From positions 17,460,464-17,524,463 of the forward strand of contig NC_045143.1 of NCBI RefSeq assembly GCF_008831285.2: DNA of 64,000 nucleotides, in the 5' to 3' direction. Positions 1 to 11,889 of the stretch are shown one piece after another. The stretch's first letter is position 1; the number at the start of each line of letters is the position of its first letter. The stretch is from Nymphaea colorata (lineage: Eukaryota > Streptophyta > Magnoliopsida > Nymphaeales > Nymphaeaceae). The notes under the pieces were generated by a model that saw only the letters and a program-made list of their open reading frames with translations, searched no databases and was not told the DNA's origin. Both the position numbers and the translations under genes were made by a program.

Positions 1-844
1 ATCCCTAAAATGAACTATTTCCACCCAAAAAAATCACATTATGATGAAGCATTTGAATCCGAGGCATGAAAAGGAATTGTGAACAATCAGCAAAAAAGGA
101 CTAGTACCTGAGCATTACTATAAAAATGAACCATAAAAAAGATAATGGGATTAATGTAAGATTTCATACCAATAAGAATTGAAAGGCCAACCCAACCATA
201 TTATAATTTCTCTCTTAGGAGAGCCTTTGAAAGCTCTTATTTTTTAAGAAAATTCAAAGAAGCAAACTGTTATCACCCCAATTTTTTTTTAAAAGGGCTG
301 CATTCCATTGTCACTCAAACAAAATTCTCAATTATTTCATTTGGATTTAACTTTTGGACCCTAAGCCCAACACCCAAAACAAACTTTCATATCCATACCT
401 AAGTCCAGTTCACGACTATTCGTTTCAAAACGAATCTCTAGGCCCATGTCCGAGTCCAAACCAAGATTCAAATCCAAAACCCAACTTTAGATGCGATATT
501 TAAATCTGAAATCCAACTCTCGGATCCAAATTAGATCCAAAACCAATGTCTAGATCTAAATCAAGCATTTTAAACTCAAAATTCAAAGCTGATATTAAAA
601 CGACAAAATTTGATGCTATCAAGTACCACGCGTGCGTGCACTAACCTTTCATTTGTTTCGTTCTTGAGCCAAAAACGTGTTTTTGAGTTTAAATCTCTTA
701 CTAGAACGCGTCGGTGACCAATTGAACCCAATCTGGATTTAAAACGAGCCTGGAATCACTCAAAATAGAGTCACCCCATTTGTAACAAGAAATCATTTTT
801 TACATATTTAAAAATATGATTTTTATGTTTTTCTTATTTTATTT
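1..844. other. Gene-free AT-rich stretch, probable retroelement debris
   Basis: No open frame of note on either strand. Between about 350 and 560, short words built on aatccaaa recur many times, the kind of low-complexity drift seen in old LTR-retrotransposon sequence. No boundary or coding remnant could be recognised. Confidence 0.4.
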
Positions 845-1262
845 TGCAAACGGACCCCTTGGTGGTGAGGGAGACGAAATCTGCCCCTTATTGGTCCAAA
901 CAAGACAATAAGGGGGGGATTTCGCCCCGTCCCCCCAAAACTCAATTTGAGGTCACCATCGCATGGCGCTCGCGGGCGCGAGTGCCCGACGTGCTATCGT
1001 GCATCTTGATGGCGCACGATGTGCTAGCACACTCGAGCGTGCTACTCGCTCCATCGCGCCTCGTGATGGCACGGCTCACATGTGCTGCCGTGCAAAAGCG
1101 CTGTGCGCACGCAAATGCGCCGAGCCAGAGGTGTGTAGGCCCCATTTTTGGCTAAAATGACCCCTTTGGGAGGGAGGGTTTGGCCCTGTTGGGTGGGCAT
1201 TAGCCCTGTCCACACCCCAAAGGGGTATTTGCATGGCTAATGGCCAATCCCACTTGGTCAAA
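845..1262. other. GC-rich island with hairpin-forming repeats, non-coding
   Basis: An abrupt GC-rich, CpG-rich block inside AT-rich sequence. Both edges carry a similar AT-rich word (catatttaaaaa near 799 and near 1263). At 991-1030 the arms GTGCTA-TCGTGC and GCACGA-(TGTGC)-TAGCAC form an imperfect hairpin. Open frames here overlap in several phases on both strands and match no family I know, so I read them as chance frames in GC-rich DNA. It could be the internal part of a decayed LTR. Confidence 0.4.
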
Positions 1263-1549
1263 ACATATTTAAAAAAAATAAAAATCATTCAAAAATACTT
1301 GAAATTTGCATAAAAATGTTGTTAAATTAAAAAAATTCAAAATTTGAGTTTTGGCTCCAAAACTATTTAGAAATACCCTCATAATCTTCTCTCCCTCATA
1401 ATCTTCTCTTTTGGGCATGTGCTAACCCTTGGGGAACTTCTATTGTTTTCTTATCTGAAGATTTAAAGTTTTCCTTTGCTCTCTCTCTCCATTTCTCTCT
1501 TCTTCTCTTCTTCTTCTTCTCCAACCTTGGGAGCAAGTTTCTCTAAGTT

Positions 1550-2535
1550 CCAATCCTTCAAAGGAGCACAAGGAGATCTCTTGGATACCTTTATTATTTT
1601 GGAGCATCACCCAAGGAAACTCTAGAATCATCAGAAGAAAGAGACTTGTTCCTAATATCATCTATATTTTAGGTATGTAGTCCTCTATTTGTTTTCATTT
1701 ATTTTCATTCCTCTTGCCACCTCCCCATGGCAGTGCAAGATAGCTCTAAAAATTTCCTATCTAGAGTCGAGAGCTACTCTTGAATGCATCGAGAGCATGA
1801 GCAAGGCGAAATAAATTTTGCTTCTTTATTTATTTTCAAAATATTTTTGTTATGTTGCTTTGTTCATCATCTATGCTTGAGATGATGTCCATGCTTGATA
1901 GTTTTTCTTAATTAATGAGTGAATGAACAGTGAGAATGAGTGTTTGGGTTGAGATTTTTTCATTATTATATTGATTTTGAGCTTGAGATTCCTCTAACCC
2001 GAGAAAAACCCTTCATGAATATGTACTTGTTAAAATGCATCTTCATGACATTTTCATGTTTAATTCCTCTCTTAATCACCCAGTTAGGAACTCCAATGAA
2101 TGTTTTATTACATTCTTCTCCATTGCATGTGTGTTTGATTTTCTTCCATACCCAACGTAGGAGAAATATATTTTCTTGTAATAAACGACACGTATAAAAA
2201 TACTTAGAATCATGTTTTCTAAAAGATTTTCGAAAACAAGAACCCTCTTTAATGAGGCCTTGGAGACTTAGCCTATGCTTTTGCATGAGTTAAGTTCCTC
2301 TCCAGCCTACATAAAAAAATTGAAGTAATATATTTTTAACTTATTTCTTGATTTCAAATCTCATAAAAACATATGCGTATATACATGTTATATACTATAC
2401 TGCACATGACTCTCTTTCTTTGTCTTTCTCTCTTTATGATTTAGCATACTCTTTTACAAATTCTCATATATGTACATGTATAAATGAATGTATATACATG
2501 TGTTCCACTTTTTCTCTCTCTAAAATCTCTCTCTT

Positions 2536-2590
<55 letters not shown>

Positions 2591-2845
2591 CGTATATAAG
2601 AATATGTATATCTCTCCCTTTTATAAACCTTTTATTTTGTGAATTTCAAAATCTATTTCTCTCTTTCCTTATTCCTCTCGGATTAAAGTCTTTTCTCTTT
2701 TCCATTGTTTTGAATATTTTTTTTCCTAAGATCTAAGGTTTTAACTTTTCATTTTCCGACTTCACCGGAACTAAAACTCAAGTAATGACCCAATATTGGA
2801 ATCATACTTGATGGTTTAGAACCCTATTCCATTTTCAAAAACTTT
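1550..2845. repeat. Left arm (outer part) of a large imperfect inverted repeat
   Basis: The reverse complement of this stretch can be followed by eye through 7915-9180. Matches include the block around 1966-2290 with 8420-8800 (both holding the run tctccaaggYctcattRaagaRggttctt in inverse sense) and the block around 2760-2830 with 7930-8000. Identity is roughly 70-80% with many small indels, so the repeat is old. The inner continuation of this arm is at 4976-5515, displaced by the insert at 2857-4969. It may be a long terminal inverted repeat of a DNA transposon, or two copies of one repeat in opposite orientation. Confidence 0.7.
2538..2587. repeat. (AT)n microsatellite
   Basis: About 50 bases of pure alternating TA inside the left inverted-repeat arm. 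The right arm has no matching tract, so it expanded after the arms separated. Confidence 0.95.
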
Positions 2846-2856
2846 TCTATTTTCAT

Positions 2857-4969
2857 AAAGGGCTCGTTTGATTCACTGGAAATATACTGTTGAACAAGAA
2901 ATATGTTTTAAATATTTAAAATATTTCCATTTCATCAAATGTGCAAATATTTTTTGTAACGTTGAAGACATTTCAGAAAAAAATTTCCGGAAACATCTTT
3001 CCACCGTGAGAGGTGGAAAGATATTTTCTGTTTTTTTTTTGCCCGTTAGGGCATGCAAAGGCCATCTTCTTGTCCTCAGCTGCTTCACCCCACCCACGAG
3101 AGAGAGAGGAATGCTGCTCCTGCTGTTGCTGCCTTCCTTCGTTGCTGCTGCCTCAGATGCATCCGTCGTCCCTCTCACCCTCTCATTCTCCTGCTGTGTA
3201 AGTAATCCTCTCTCTCTCTCTCTCTCTCTCCTTCTGTTCCTGGTGATCCACTGACTATGCATTCCTCTCTCCATCATCATAACATAGACTTGTTGCTCGA
3301 TTTTCAGTGGATCTGGAAAAGTTGCCTCAAGAAACATCATCAACTCCTTGCAAGGGCTGAAAATCAAATGGGTAGGGTTTTCACGAGATCCACCTCCTCT
3401 TACATCTTCTTGTCTATTTTTGTTTTCCTTCCTGATGAATCTTCTTCGAGAGCTCTTTTGCCTAATTTTGTGATTGGATTGGCACTTGTGTTATGATTTC
3501 TATTTTTCACTACACGTTCCCTGCCTTAATTTGTTCCCTGCCTTTGGTAGCAGCTATTTCAAGCATTGAGTCTACAACTCAGCGCGATCCCTTCCGTCTC
3601 TCTCGCTCCATTGCCTCTCTACTGTAGTTATAGTTGTGCCCAGCCTTAAACATGTTCTTGAGGTTCTATTACCAGACTTAACTCTTCATTTTCTTCAGGT
3701 TTGAAAACCAATGAACAGGCTCTAGGTATGTGATGTAAGACGCATCTAATAGTTTTTGGCTAGCTGTTACTAAATTGGCTTCTAGCTTTCTTTATGAGTC
3801 ATGTCACATTAGGTTCTCACCAAGATTAGTACAACATGCATTGCGTGCTTTCGAACATACTCTTCCTGAGTAGACCAAGTAGCTTACTGCTTTCTAATTG
3901 TTTTCCAGTGGTATGTATAGATCTTCTGATCTAAGAAAACTGCGGCAGACATTGTTGAATCTATTTCTTGTAATTATGGCCTTGTAAGTTCCACTTAGCT
4001 GAAAGCAAATTATTTGGGTTTATAGTGCATCTTTTAAGTCAATTCCTTCTTCAAATGGATTAGGTGATCTTTCATGTCATAATTTATGGCGAGTTCTTGA
4101 GGGATTATTTGACATGATCATCCAATCTTATTTGTTCGGAAAATTAATTCCCTTTAAATATTTATAGTTGATGAACTCCATTTCCCTGTCCCTTGCTTAA
4201 GAGATATTAAACAATATACCAACAAATAAGGATTCTGTGAAATTGTGGATGGGGATTCTTTTGCTGAACCTGAAAAGCCAAGATGGTCATTATCTGTTTT
4301 GGGGATCTTTCATGGTTTCTTTTCTGTCTTCAACATATATAAATATATCATGTATTATCCCACACCAACATATAACAGCATTTTCAATTTCCTTGAAGAC
4401 TAAAACAACATAAGAAACCTACCTCAATCGTTCCACCAGCAACCTTCTTGGATCTCTAGAAAAATCATGCGCTCCAATTATCGTCAAGAGCTAAACTACA
4501 CTTTGTTGTCTACTCTTTCAGGGAGAAAAAGTTGAGAATTTCATTATACGTCCCATAATACCTCTCAGCCCATATCTTGTTCTTCACTATGAACGTCAAT
4601 CGAACTCCATTTTGGTTACCCTTCCCTTCTACAGTGTCCAGTCGGCAATACCACGTCAATGGCGATATCACCTGTCAGTATAGTCTAATGCAATTTGAAT
4701 AGTAGAAGCACTCAAGGTAACAAACAATTGAGCAAAATGAAAAAATCTAAGAAAAAAAAGGATCGTCAAACGAACACCAAGAACCAGATGCATTCCACTA
4801 AACCTAGAAATATATTTCTTTTTCATCAAACTAAGAAATAAATTTACAATCAACACACGCACATCAAAATGAGAATCATAAACATTTTTCCCATTCCTTT
4901 ATTCCAGAAAACTTATTTCCAGAAATGTTTTTTCAATTCCAGATTTCTTTGTCATCAAACGGCCCCAAA
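2857..4969. mobile_element. DNA-transposon-like insert with GGGCTCGTTTGAT / GGGGCCGTTTGAT ends
   Basis: The left end begins GGGCTCGTTTGAT and the right end, read inward on the other strand, begins GGGGCCGTTTGAT, which makes short terminal inverted repeats of the kind found on plant PIF/Harbinger- and hAT-type elements. The insert interrupts the left arm of the inverted repeat. The right arm (around 7880-7920) shows the uninterrupted site, with the flanks joining at aaa. The interior has coding-like islands with splice-like signals (TGTGTAAGT near 3197, a TTTTCAG acceptor near 3301) and a minus-strand island near 4510-4640, none of which I could assign. No transposase was seen, so it is probably non-autonomous. 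Confidence 0.6.
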
Positions 4970-4975
4970 AATATT

Positions 4976-5515
4976 CATGACAATCTTATAAATAAAAACA
5001 TGAAACTTAGATGTATGTGATGGTAGGAATGCTTTTAATGAATGTTATAGTAGGAATGAATGATTTGCTTCTAATCATATAGGGTCAATGAATTCATACA
5101 TCCACATTCACATGACATCATGAATGATCACAAGCACATCTCTAAAAGAACTTAATCAAAATGATATTGACATCTAGTTTGGTAGTAATTGAATTAGAGT
5201 AAAATCTCAAACCTACTTAAAGTCTTAAGAGAACATTAAAGTGGCTTCAAAAAGTGATCGTTAAAGGTTTCCAAATGATATTTGTAAAGTTTCTCAATTC
5301 AAAATTTCCCAAATCAAAATGTTTTATATTCTCAAATGATTCTTTAAAACTTTTTCAAAAATTTGAAACATCAAAATCTTCAACATTTTTGCAAACATCA
5401 CACCACATTTAGAATAAAAAGATGTTTCAGCCAAAATAAAATGCATCAAGAATAAACATAGCCCTTGGATTGGTTGCCCCTGGTAAAGGTGCCGAGAATG
5501 GTCAATCCTTGTACA
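4976..5515. repeat. Left arm (inner part) of the large inverted repeat
   Basis: The reverse complement matches 7330-7870. Both sides share the stretch around tttttgcaaacatcacacc / ggtgtgatgtttgga and the block agcccttggattggttgcc / ggtagccaatccaatggct. This shows the left arm originally ran straight on from about 2845. Confidence 0.7.
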
Positions 5516-7075
5516 GACGGGTGAGTCCCTTTCTCCTCTTATTTAAAAAAAAAAAATTATAAAGCACTTAAAAAACGAAAATAGATTTTTGGGGTTGCAA
5601 ACACAAACTTACTTGCAAGTCAATAGCAAATATGGAAACTTTATTTACCAAAACTTCATGAAGCATATCATAGGAATGCTCTTCAAATAGGTCATTGAAC
5701 CTTCCTCCCCATCTATATATGGTTGTTCATGTTACATGTGCAGCATTTGGCCCATCGACAATCCCACCAGTCCTCCAGCACAATGCTGCAAATGATCTCG
5801 AGGACCAAGACTGGTGAATGTTGAGAGATTCTAAAATTAAGCAGCTCATTCTTATGATTTTGTAGTTGCAATTTAGATTGAATGAGAAGACTAAAGTTTC
5901 AAATATGGTGAAAGAAAAAGGAAAAAAACAAGAATCCTATAAAATCAAAAGCAGAAAAGTATTTGGTTGGTTTCTTTGTCTAAGCATATGCATGAAAAGA
6001 GTAAAGGCAAAGAGGAACAAAGAAGAACAACTAATTAAAATGAAGACTTTCAAGAAGAACGTTGACATGAACATGCAAACACTTTTGTACATCTTCAGAT
6101 GGAACTTTTTACCTAATAATGTGGATAGTGAACTCATAAAAAACACGGCCAAGGATATATAGATCACCCAATTACCAATGGACCAGAAAACAAATCCAAG
6201 AATCAAGTAGTGTATGGATTTTGGTATTACTGAAGATTGACTAAAGGGGCCTACTTTCATACACTATACCTTGTTATCCTTAGAAAAACTATCAGTGAAC
6301 AAAACAACAAATAGTTAAACTCCCCATTATGGATCAACTATAAGTGTTGACTCATAGTTGATATGGTTGTATAAGTGTGCTTTCTGCACATATTACGAAA
6401 TGAAAAATTCTATGCATTGTTCAATTCAAGATCAAGTGCCTTTTATGAAGAGAATTTTTCTTAAGGAATGATGACTTAGTTGTCTGCTCATGAAATTGCC
6501 AACTTCATAAAGACATGATTAAATTAAATATGAGTCCTTCATGGAGAAAGTCATTAATTTATAGTTCACCTTCTCTCTTCAGTAGTTACATGTATTGTAC
6601 TTACTCGACAAACACTATGTGGCATGAAAAACTGATCATAAAATTCCTATTTTTTTTTTCATCCTCTACCAGGTTTTGTCTCCCTTGGTAATGTGATTTC
6701 ATACCACTAGATGCATATCTACTACCAAATTTTGCGGTTTTTTCATTTTCTTTCCACCTTTGGGGTCTATAAGTGGAATGCTTCCTATGATCAAATTTAG
6801 TATACCTTACGATATAATGTGAAGATTTGAAGAAACCAAAAATGGTAGCAAAACAAGGGGGACCAGAATGGGACCATAATGAGCATGTCTATACATCACA
6901 ATTAGATAAAAAAAATCTATGTTTTACCTGTCCAATATGCAAAGGTATGCAGAGCTAGAATGCTAGCTCATTTTTGCATCAAAAGAACATGAGCCATCTC
7001 TCTCTTTCATTCATATCATCAGGCCAAATAGTTGCTTTGATAATAATGTAAAGGGACAATGCAAAAGAGAGAGTG
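5516..7075. other. Spacer between the inverted-repeat arms, no gene seen
   Basis: AT-rich. Two opposing open frames of about 100 codons (5866-6260) overlap and have biased lysine/asparagine-rich or phenylalanine-rich composition with no recognisable motif. I do not regard them as genes. No transposase or reverse-transcriptase motif was found. Confidence 0.4.
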
Positions 7076-7407
7076 AAACTTATCAGTTAGTTTTTGTTTG
7101 CATCCATAAAATTTATTTTGGTTTTTGGAGTGCTTCAGAAATATAGTCTTATTTTTGAAATGAGAGATTGGCCATTCTTGGTGTCTTTACTGGGGATAGC
7201 CAATCCAATGGCTATGTTTATCCTTGATGCATTTCATTTTTAAACTTATCAGTTAGTTTTTGTTTGCATCCATAAAATTTATTTTGGTTTTTGGAGTGCT
7301 TCAGAAATATAGTCTTATTTTTTAAATGAAAGATTGGTCATTCTTGGTGCCTTTATTGGGGGTAGCCAATCCAATGGCTACGTTTATCCTTGATGCATTT
7401 CATTTTT
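7076..7407. repeat. Tandem duplication, two copies of a 166-bp unit
   Basis: Units 7076-7241 and 7242-7407 are nearly identical, starting aaacttatcagttag and ending gatgcatttcattttt. The left arm of the inverted repeat has only one counterpart of the shared part (5450-5515), so the duplication is recent and specific to this side. Confidence 0.9.
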
Positions 7408-9180
7408 ACTTAAACATCTTCTTCATTTTAAATGCGGTGTGATGTTTGGAAATAATGTTGAAAATTTGAAGTTTAAAACTTTTGGATGAAAAAGTTTTGA
7501 AGGATCATTTGAGAATATAGACCATTTTGATTTTTTGAATCGAGAAGTCTTTGCAAATATCATTTGAAAATCTTTGAAAGATAATATGGCCATTTTGATG
7601 ATCACTTTTTGAAATCGATTTAGTGTTCTATTAAGAACTTCAGTAGGTTTAAGATTTTGCTTTAATTCGATTACTATATAGGTAGTGCTCCATCTCATCT
7701 TGCTTAAGTTCTTTTAGAGATGTATTTGCGATCATTCATGAATTCCACAAGTAAATGTGAATGTATGAATGCGTTGATTATATATGATTGAAATAAAATT
7801 ATTTATTCATACCATATCATTCATGTAAGAATATCCTATTACATACATTTAAATTTGTTTACATACTTGTTCTAAATATTCTCATGAAGAGAAAAAAAAA
7901 AAGATTTGAAAGTAAAATAGAGTTGTAGATCATCAAACATGATTCTAATATTGGGTCACTACTTGGGTTTTAGCTTTAGTGAAGTCGATAAATAGAAATT
8001 AAACCGATAGATCTTAGAAAAGAAATATTTAATAGAATGGAAGAAAGAAAAGCAAAAATTTTAAGCCAAAAGGAATAGGGAGGAAGAGAAAGAGAAAGAG
8101 AAAGAGGTTTAAAAAATGACGAAAGAAATATTTTAAAGAGAGAGAAGGAGATATATGTATGTGTGTATATGAAAATTTATAAAAGGAGGGTCTTAAATCT
8201 AAGAGAAAGAGAGAGAGAAGAAGATTTAGAGAGAGAAAGTGGAATACACATATATACTTATTTATGCATATATGTATATGAAAACCTATAAAACAATATG
8301 TTAAATCATAGAGAAAGAAGGATAAAGAGAGATAGTCATGTACGTGTATATCTATACAACATATATATACACATATACATATATGAAAATCAAGAGATTA
8401 GTTGAAGCATTTCCAATTTTAATTTTTCTATGTAAGCTGAGAGGAACTTGAGCTCATGCAAGAGCCTAGCTAAGTCTCCAAGGTCTCATTGAAGAAGGTT
8501 CTTATTTTTGAAATTCTTTTAAAAACATGATTTCAAATATTTTTTTACATAAAACAATAACCATTTCATCTATTACAAGAAAATTTATTTCTCCTACCAT
8601 TAGGTATGAGAGAAAATCAAGCACACACAAAAAGAAAGATAATAACGTAAAAAACTCTCATTGAGATCCCTAACCGGGTGATTCAAAATGCTAATCGTAA
8701 GAATGTTATGGAGATGCACTTTAAGATATACACATTCGAAAGAGGTTTTCCTGGGTTGGGCAAATCTCAACATAAAAAATCAACATAATAATAAAAAAAA
8801 TCCTGATCCAAGCACTCATTCTTACCGTTCATTTGCATAAAAAAAACAATCAACTATGCATAAACAACATCTTAAAACAAAGCACACATTCAAGATAAGA
8901 TAAAAACATATTTCGATCCTAGAATGAAATCTTGTTTCACCTTCTCATGCATCCGGTGTGCTCAAGTATAGCTCTTGACTCCGAAGAAGAGATTTGAGAG
9001 CTATCTTGTAAGGCCATGAGGGATGAAGAAGGGAAAAGGAAAGAAAAAGAAAATGATTGGGATATTAATTACATACCTCTAATGTGTCTTAGAAAATGAG
9101 TCTCCTTCTCCGTCTGATGCTAAAGCTTTCTTGAATGAAGCTCCAAGGTGTTGAAGATGTCTCTTTGGGAAGCCTCCTCC
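7190..9180. repeat. Right arm of the large inverted repeat
   Basis: This arm is continuous. Its inner part (7330-7870) pairs with 4976-5515 and its outer part (7915-9180) with 1550-2845, both in inverse orientation. It acts as the 'empty site' that dates the 2857-4969 insert after arm formation. A short direct repeat (gctaaagctttcttgaatgaagct, copies near 9119 and 9185) marks its outer end. Confidence 0.7.
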
Positions 9181-10079
9181 TCATGCTAAAGCTTTCTTGA
9201 ATGAAGCTTAGTTGATATGAATCATAACTCCATAAGGTCACATTTTTTCAGTTGAAAGGTCAAACTTGAGCTGATTCATGATGTTGAAATAATGCATGTT
9301 AAATTTACGCTTGCACACACATAAATGCATGTACATTGTGCTAGTTCCATTGGTATGTGATGGCACAATAATGCATGTTTCCACAGGCACACATATGCAC
9401 ACATTAGGTTGCTTTCTTGAATACATGGCATATTAGAATAGGTGTTATTAGATTCGTATTGTTCAGAAATAGTTAGATCTTAAGTTATGTTATGAACAAA
9501 TCATACAGTAAGAACAACCGCTCTTTATTTAGTTAATGGACCTTCATGTGAATTCAAATTGGTATTAATTCATTTGAATTTTTCATATTGGAATTGTTTA
9601 TGCACCAATGGGTATTGTTAAATCTTAGGATTTTCTTTTAGATGTTGTTCCTTTTCCCTTCAATGTTTGACCATAGATGATGAAGATGCATCATTTATGG
9701 GTGTTTGTTTTGCCTGAGACTTGTTTTAACCCTTACTTTTACGACAAGCATTCACAAACTAGCAATATGTGAACCTAGTGATTTGAATTAATTTTATTCT
9801 TCTTCAATGGATGACTTGCCAAAAAATCTATGAAAGTTATAAATGGTGCAAAATGATCTTTTCGTGCTACCATTGGGGAAAAAGTGAGCATTCTCAGAGT
9901 TGTGTCAAGTTGTGTCCAGTGCATTTTATTTATGTAGAGATATGTCTATCGATTCATATTACTTTTCCAAACAAAGTTTAACATCTCTTTTATGGCACAT
10001 AAGCAGAGCCTTCATTTGGATAGCCACTAAGTTTGGCCAACATTAACACTCAACACTTTTTGTTAATGTTGTGATCCAG
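9181..10079. other. No gene recognised upstream of the derlin piece
   Basis: AT-rich, with no first exon for the downstream derlin fragment in the same frame. The frame leading into 10080 closes at a TAA at 10044 and contains no ATG, so the captured piece starts inside the gene. Confidence 0.4.
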
Positions 10080-11332
10080 GTACTAGCATCAGTTCTACAA
10101 GTAAGCAAAACTTATGGAACCATATGCGCGTTGACAACAACTGTGTTTCATCTTGGCTTGGTTAATCCTTACTATATTGCTCTAATATATAGTGAAGTGC
10201 TTCAATGCTTTCAGGTATCTCTAAATGTTTGGGGGTTTCGGCGTATGGTACCTTTTTGGCTTCTGACTTATTAGAATATATGATTTAGATTAATTTGGGT
10301 CACATTTAGAGTGCAAAAATGAGAGGTTGAATGGAAAGGAAAAAGCAAAGACATTTTTTGGTTAATGGTTTCATACTAGAAATATTCCTTATATGGAGTT
10401 TTTTGTGTTATTTCTTGAATGTCTCAACTTGCAAAACCTTTTTTGCCACTTTAATGAGTTATTTTAATTTTTTTGCAGATATGGAGGGTCATTACAAATT
10501 TTTTATTCCTTGTTAAGTTCACTATTAATTATGGAATCATCTCGATGATGTAAGTTGTCTATAGATAATCAAGTATTAGTTGAGGGTATAAAAAAGGTTC
10601 TTGTTGCTTTAGCTTTAAAGTTTTAATTGTCCAGCATCCGTTAGAAAGCTCTAAAAGAATTTAATTTTACACGACTCATAGCTAGATATCAAGTCCAACT
10701 GGAACAAGGGCCCTTTGCTAGGCCAACTGCTGAATTTTTATGGATGATAATCTTTGGAGCCAGTTGGTTGATGGCTTGTGCTTTTTCTTTTGTTCTCTAG
10801 TATATTTCAATTTTGAAATTGATGTTCAAGTTGTCCTTCTGAAATATGTCCTCTCCATTGTGGAAGCTTAAGCCTATTAGACTACTAACTCTCTAATGTT
10901 AATGTTTCAGGCATTTTCCATTGTTCTGCAGATGATGCCATTTTTCCTAGGAGTATCACTGGTTTTCATGCTTTTGTATGTATGGAGTAGAGCATATCTA
11001 AATGCTCAAATTAACATATATGGCCTTGTTACTCTAAAGGTACTGAAAAAACTAGTTCCTTAGATTGTTAAAGTACGTTATTTGGCCATGGTGTGTACCT
11101 GTTAGCTAATTTTGAGAACCCATCAACTTCCATCTGCATATGTTTTTTTTCTAGGAAAATGCTTACGTAACAAAATGTGGTCATGCAGGCTTTTTATCTG
11201 CCCTGGATAGTACTAGCGTTGGACGTCATCTTTGGATCTCCTTTGCTTCCACATCTAATGGGGATTGTTGCAGGTCATCATTATTACTTCTTAACTGTGC
11301 TCCATCCATCCGTTGGAGGGAGAAACCCTTAA
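10080..11332 (+). pseudogene. Derlin (DER1 family) gene fragment with introns, decayed
   Basis: Derlins are multi-pass ER membrane proteins of ER-associated degradation. Five exon-like pieces read in order as this family: 10080-10214 (VSKTYGT ... ALIYSEVLQCFQ), 10479-10549 (IWRVITNFLFL ... INYG), 10680-10773 (ARYQVQLEQGPF ... FLWMMIFGAS), 10911-11039 (MPFFLGVSLVFMLLYVWSRA ... INIYGLVTLK) and 11189-11332 (AFYLPW, LDVIFGSPLLPHLMGI, YYFLTVLHP). Phases agree across the introns and most junctions are GT/AG. Decay shows as no start exon, an AT instead of AG at the acceptor before 10680, GC instead of GT after 10773, and a TAA (11330-11332) replacing the C-terminal tail. Retained introns mean DNA-level copying, not retroposition. 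Family assignment is firm; the pseudogene call is likely. Confidence 0.85.
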
Positions 11333-11345
11333 GTTTTTTTTTTTT

Positions 11346-11587
11346 CCTTGAAAAATGGAGGGGCCTGTAGCGGTGACAATAGTCACTACTAAACATACCA
11401 TTTCCACGTAACAGACCATATTGCCAACAACTTCCACCCTCGCCAACAAAGTGGCAAGTATTGCCAATAACATTATTGGCAACGGCAGCCTGGATTATCC
11501 CCTACGGTGAGGGTCATTGCCTATGATGTTATTCGCAACGACTTTGTGGCTATTTGCAATGGCCAAATAACAATGTTTGTAGTAGTG
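11346..11587 (+). mobile_element. CACTA-like 3' terminus with GGCAAC subterminal motifs
   Basis: The stretch carries repeated TTGCCAA/TTGGCAACGG words in both orientations and ends in TTTGTAGTAGTG (11576-11587), the reverse of the CACTA...-type end of En/Spm transposons. It starts right after the derlin fragment stops in a poly-T run. A related segment with more copies of GGCAACGG lies at 61836-62073. The partner 5' end was not found, so the superfamily call is tentative. Confidence 0.5.
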
Positions 11588-11889
11588 CAAACAATTATTT
11601 CGCATCTTTGGAGCCAATTCTGATGGCAAAGCCTGAAAATAAGACTTTGAATATCAGATGCAAAACAAAATGAAGAAAAAAAAAAACTTGCTAGATGCTA
11701 ATCTAATATTAGAAAGTTTAACCACTTACTTTTTTCAGGGCCCTCACAATACCACATGCCCACATGCAACAGAAAAGCTAATCCATTATATTCAACTCTT
11801 TGCAGAAGCATGGATATTCTATCTTTGCTTACTACAAACACTGTCTAATTCTCATAAACTAAAAGGCCCCATCAGAAGTTCTAAACCAA

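Noticed and set aside
844-1288. Four overlapping frames of 65-103 codons
   Set aside because: GC-rich sequence lacks stops by chance; frames on both strands compete and none matches a family.
5866-6260. Opposing frames in the inverted-repeat spacer as possible transposase
   Set aside because: Composition is biased and no catalytic or DNA-binding motif is present.
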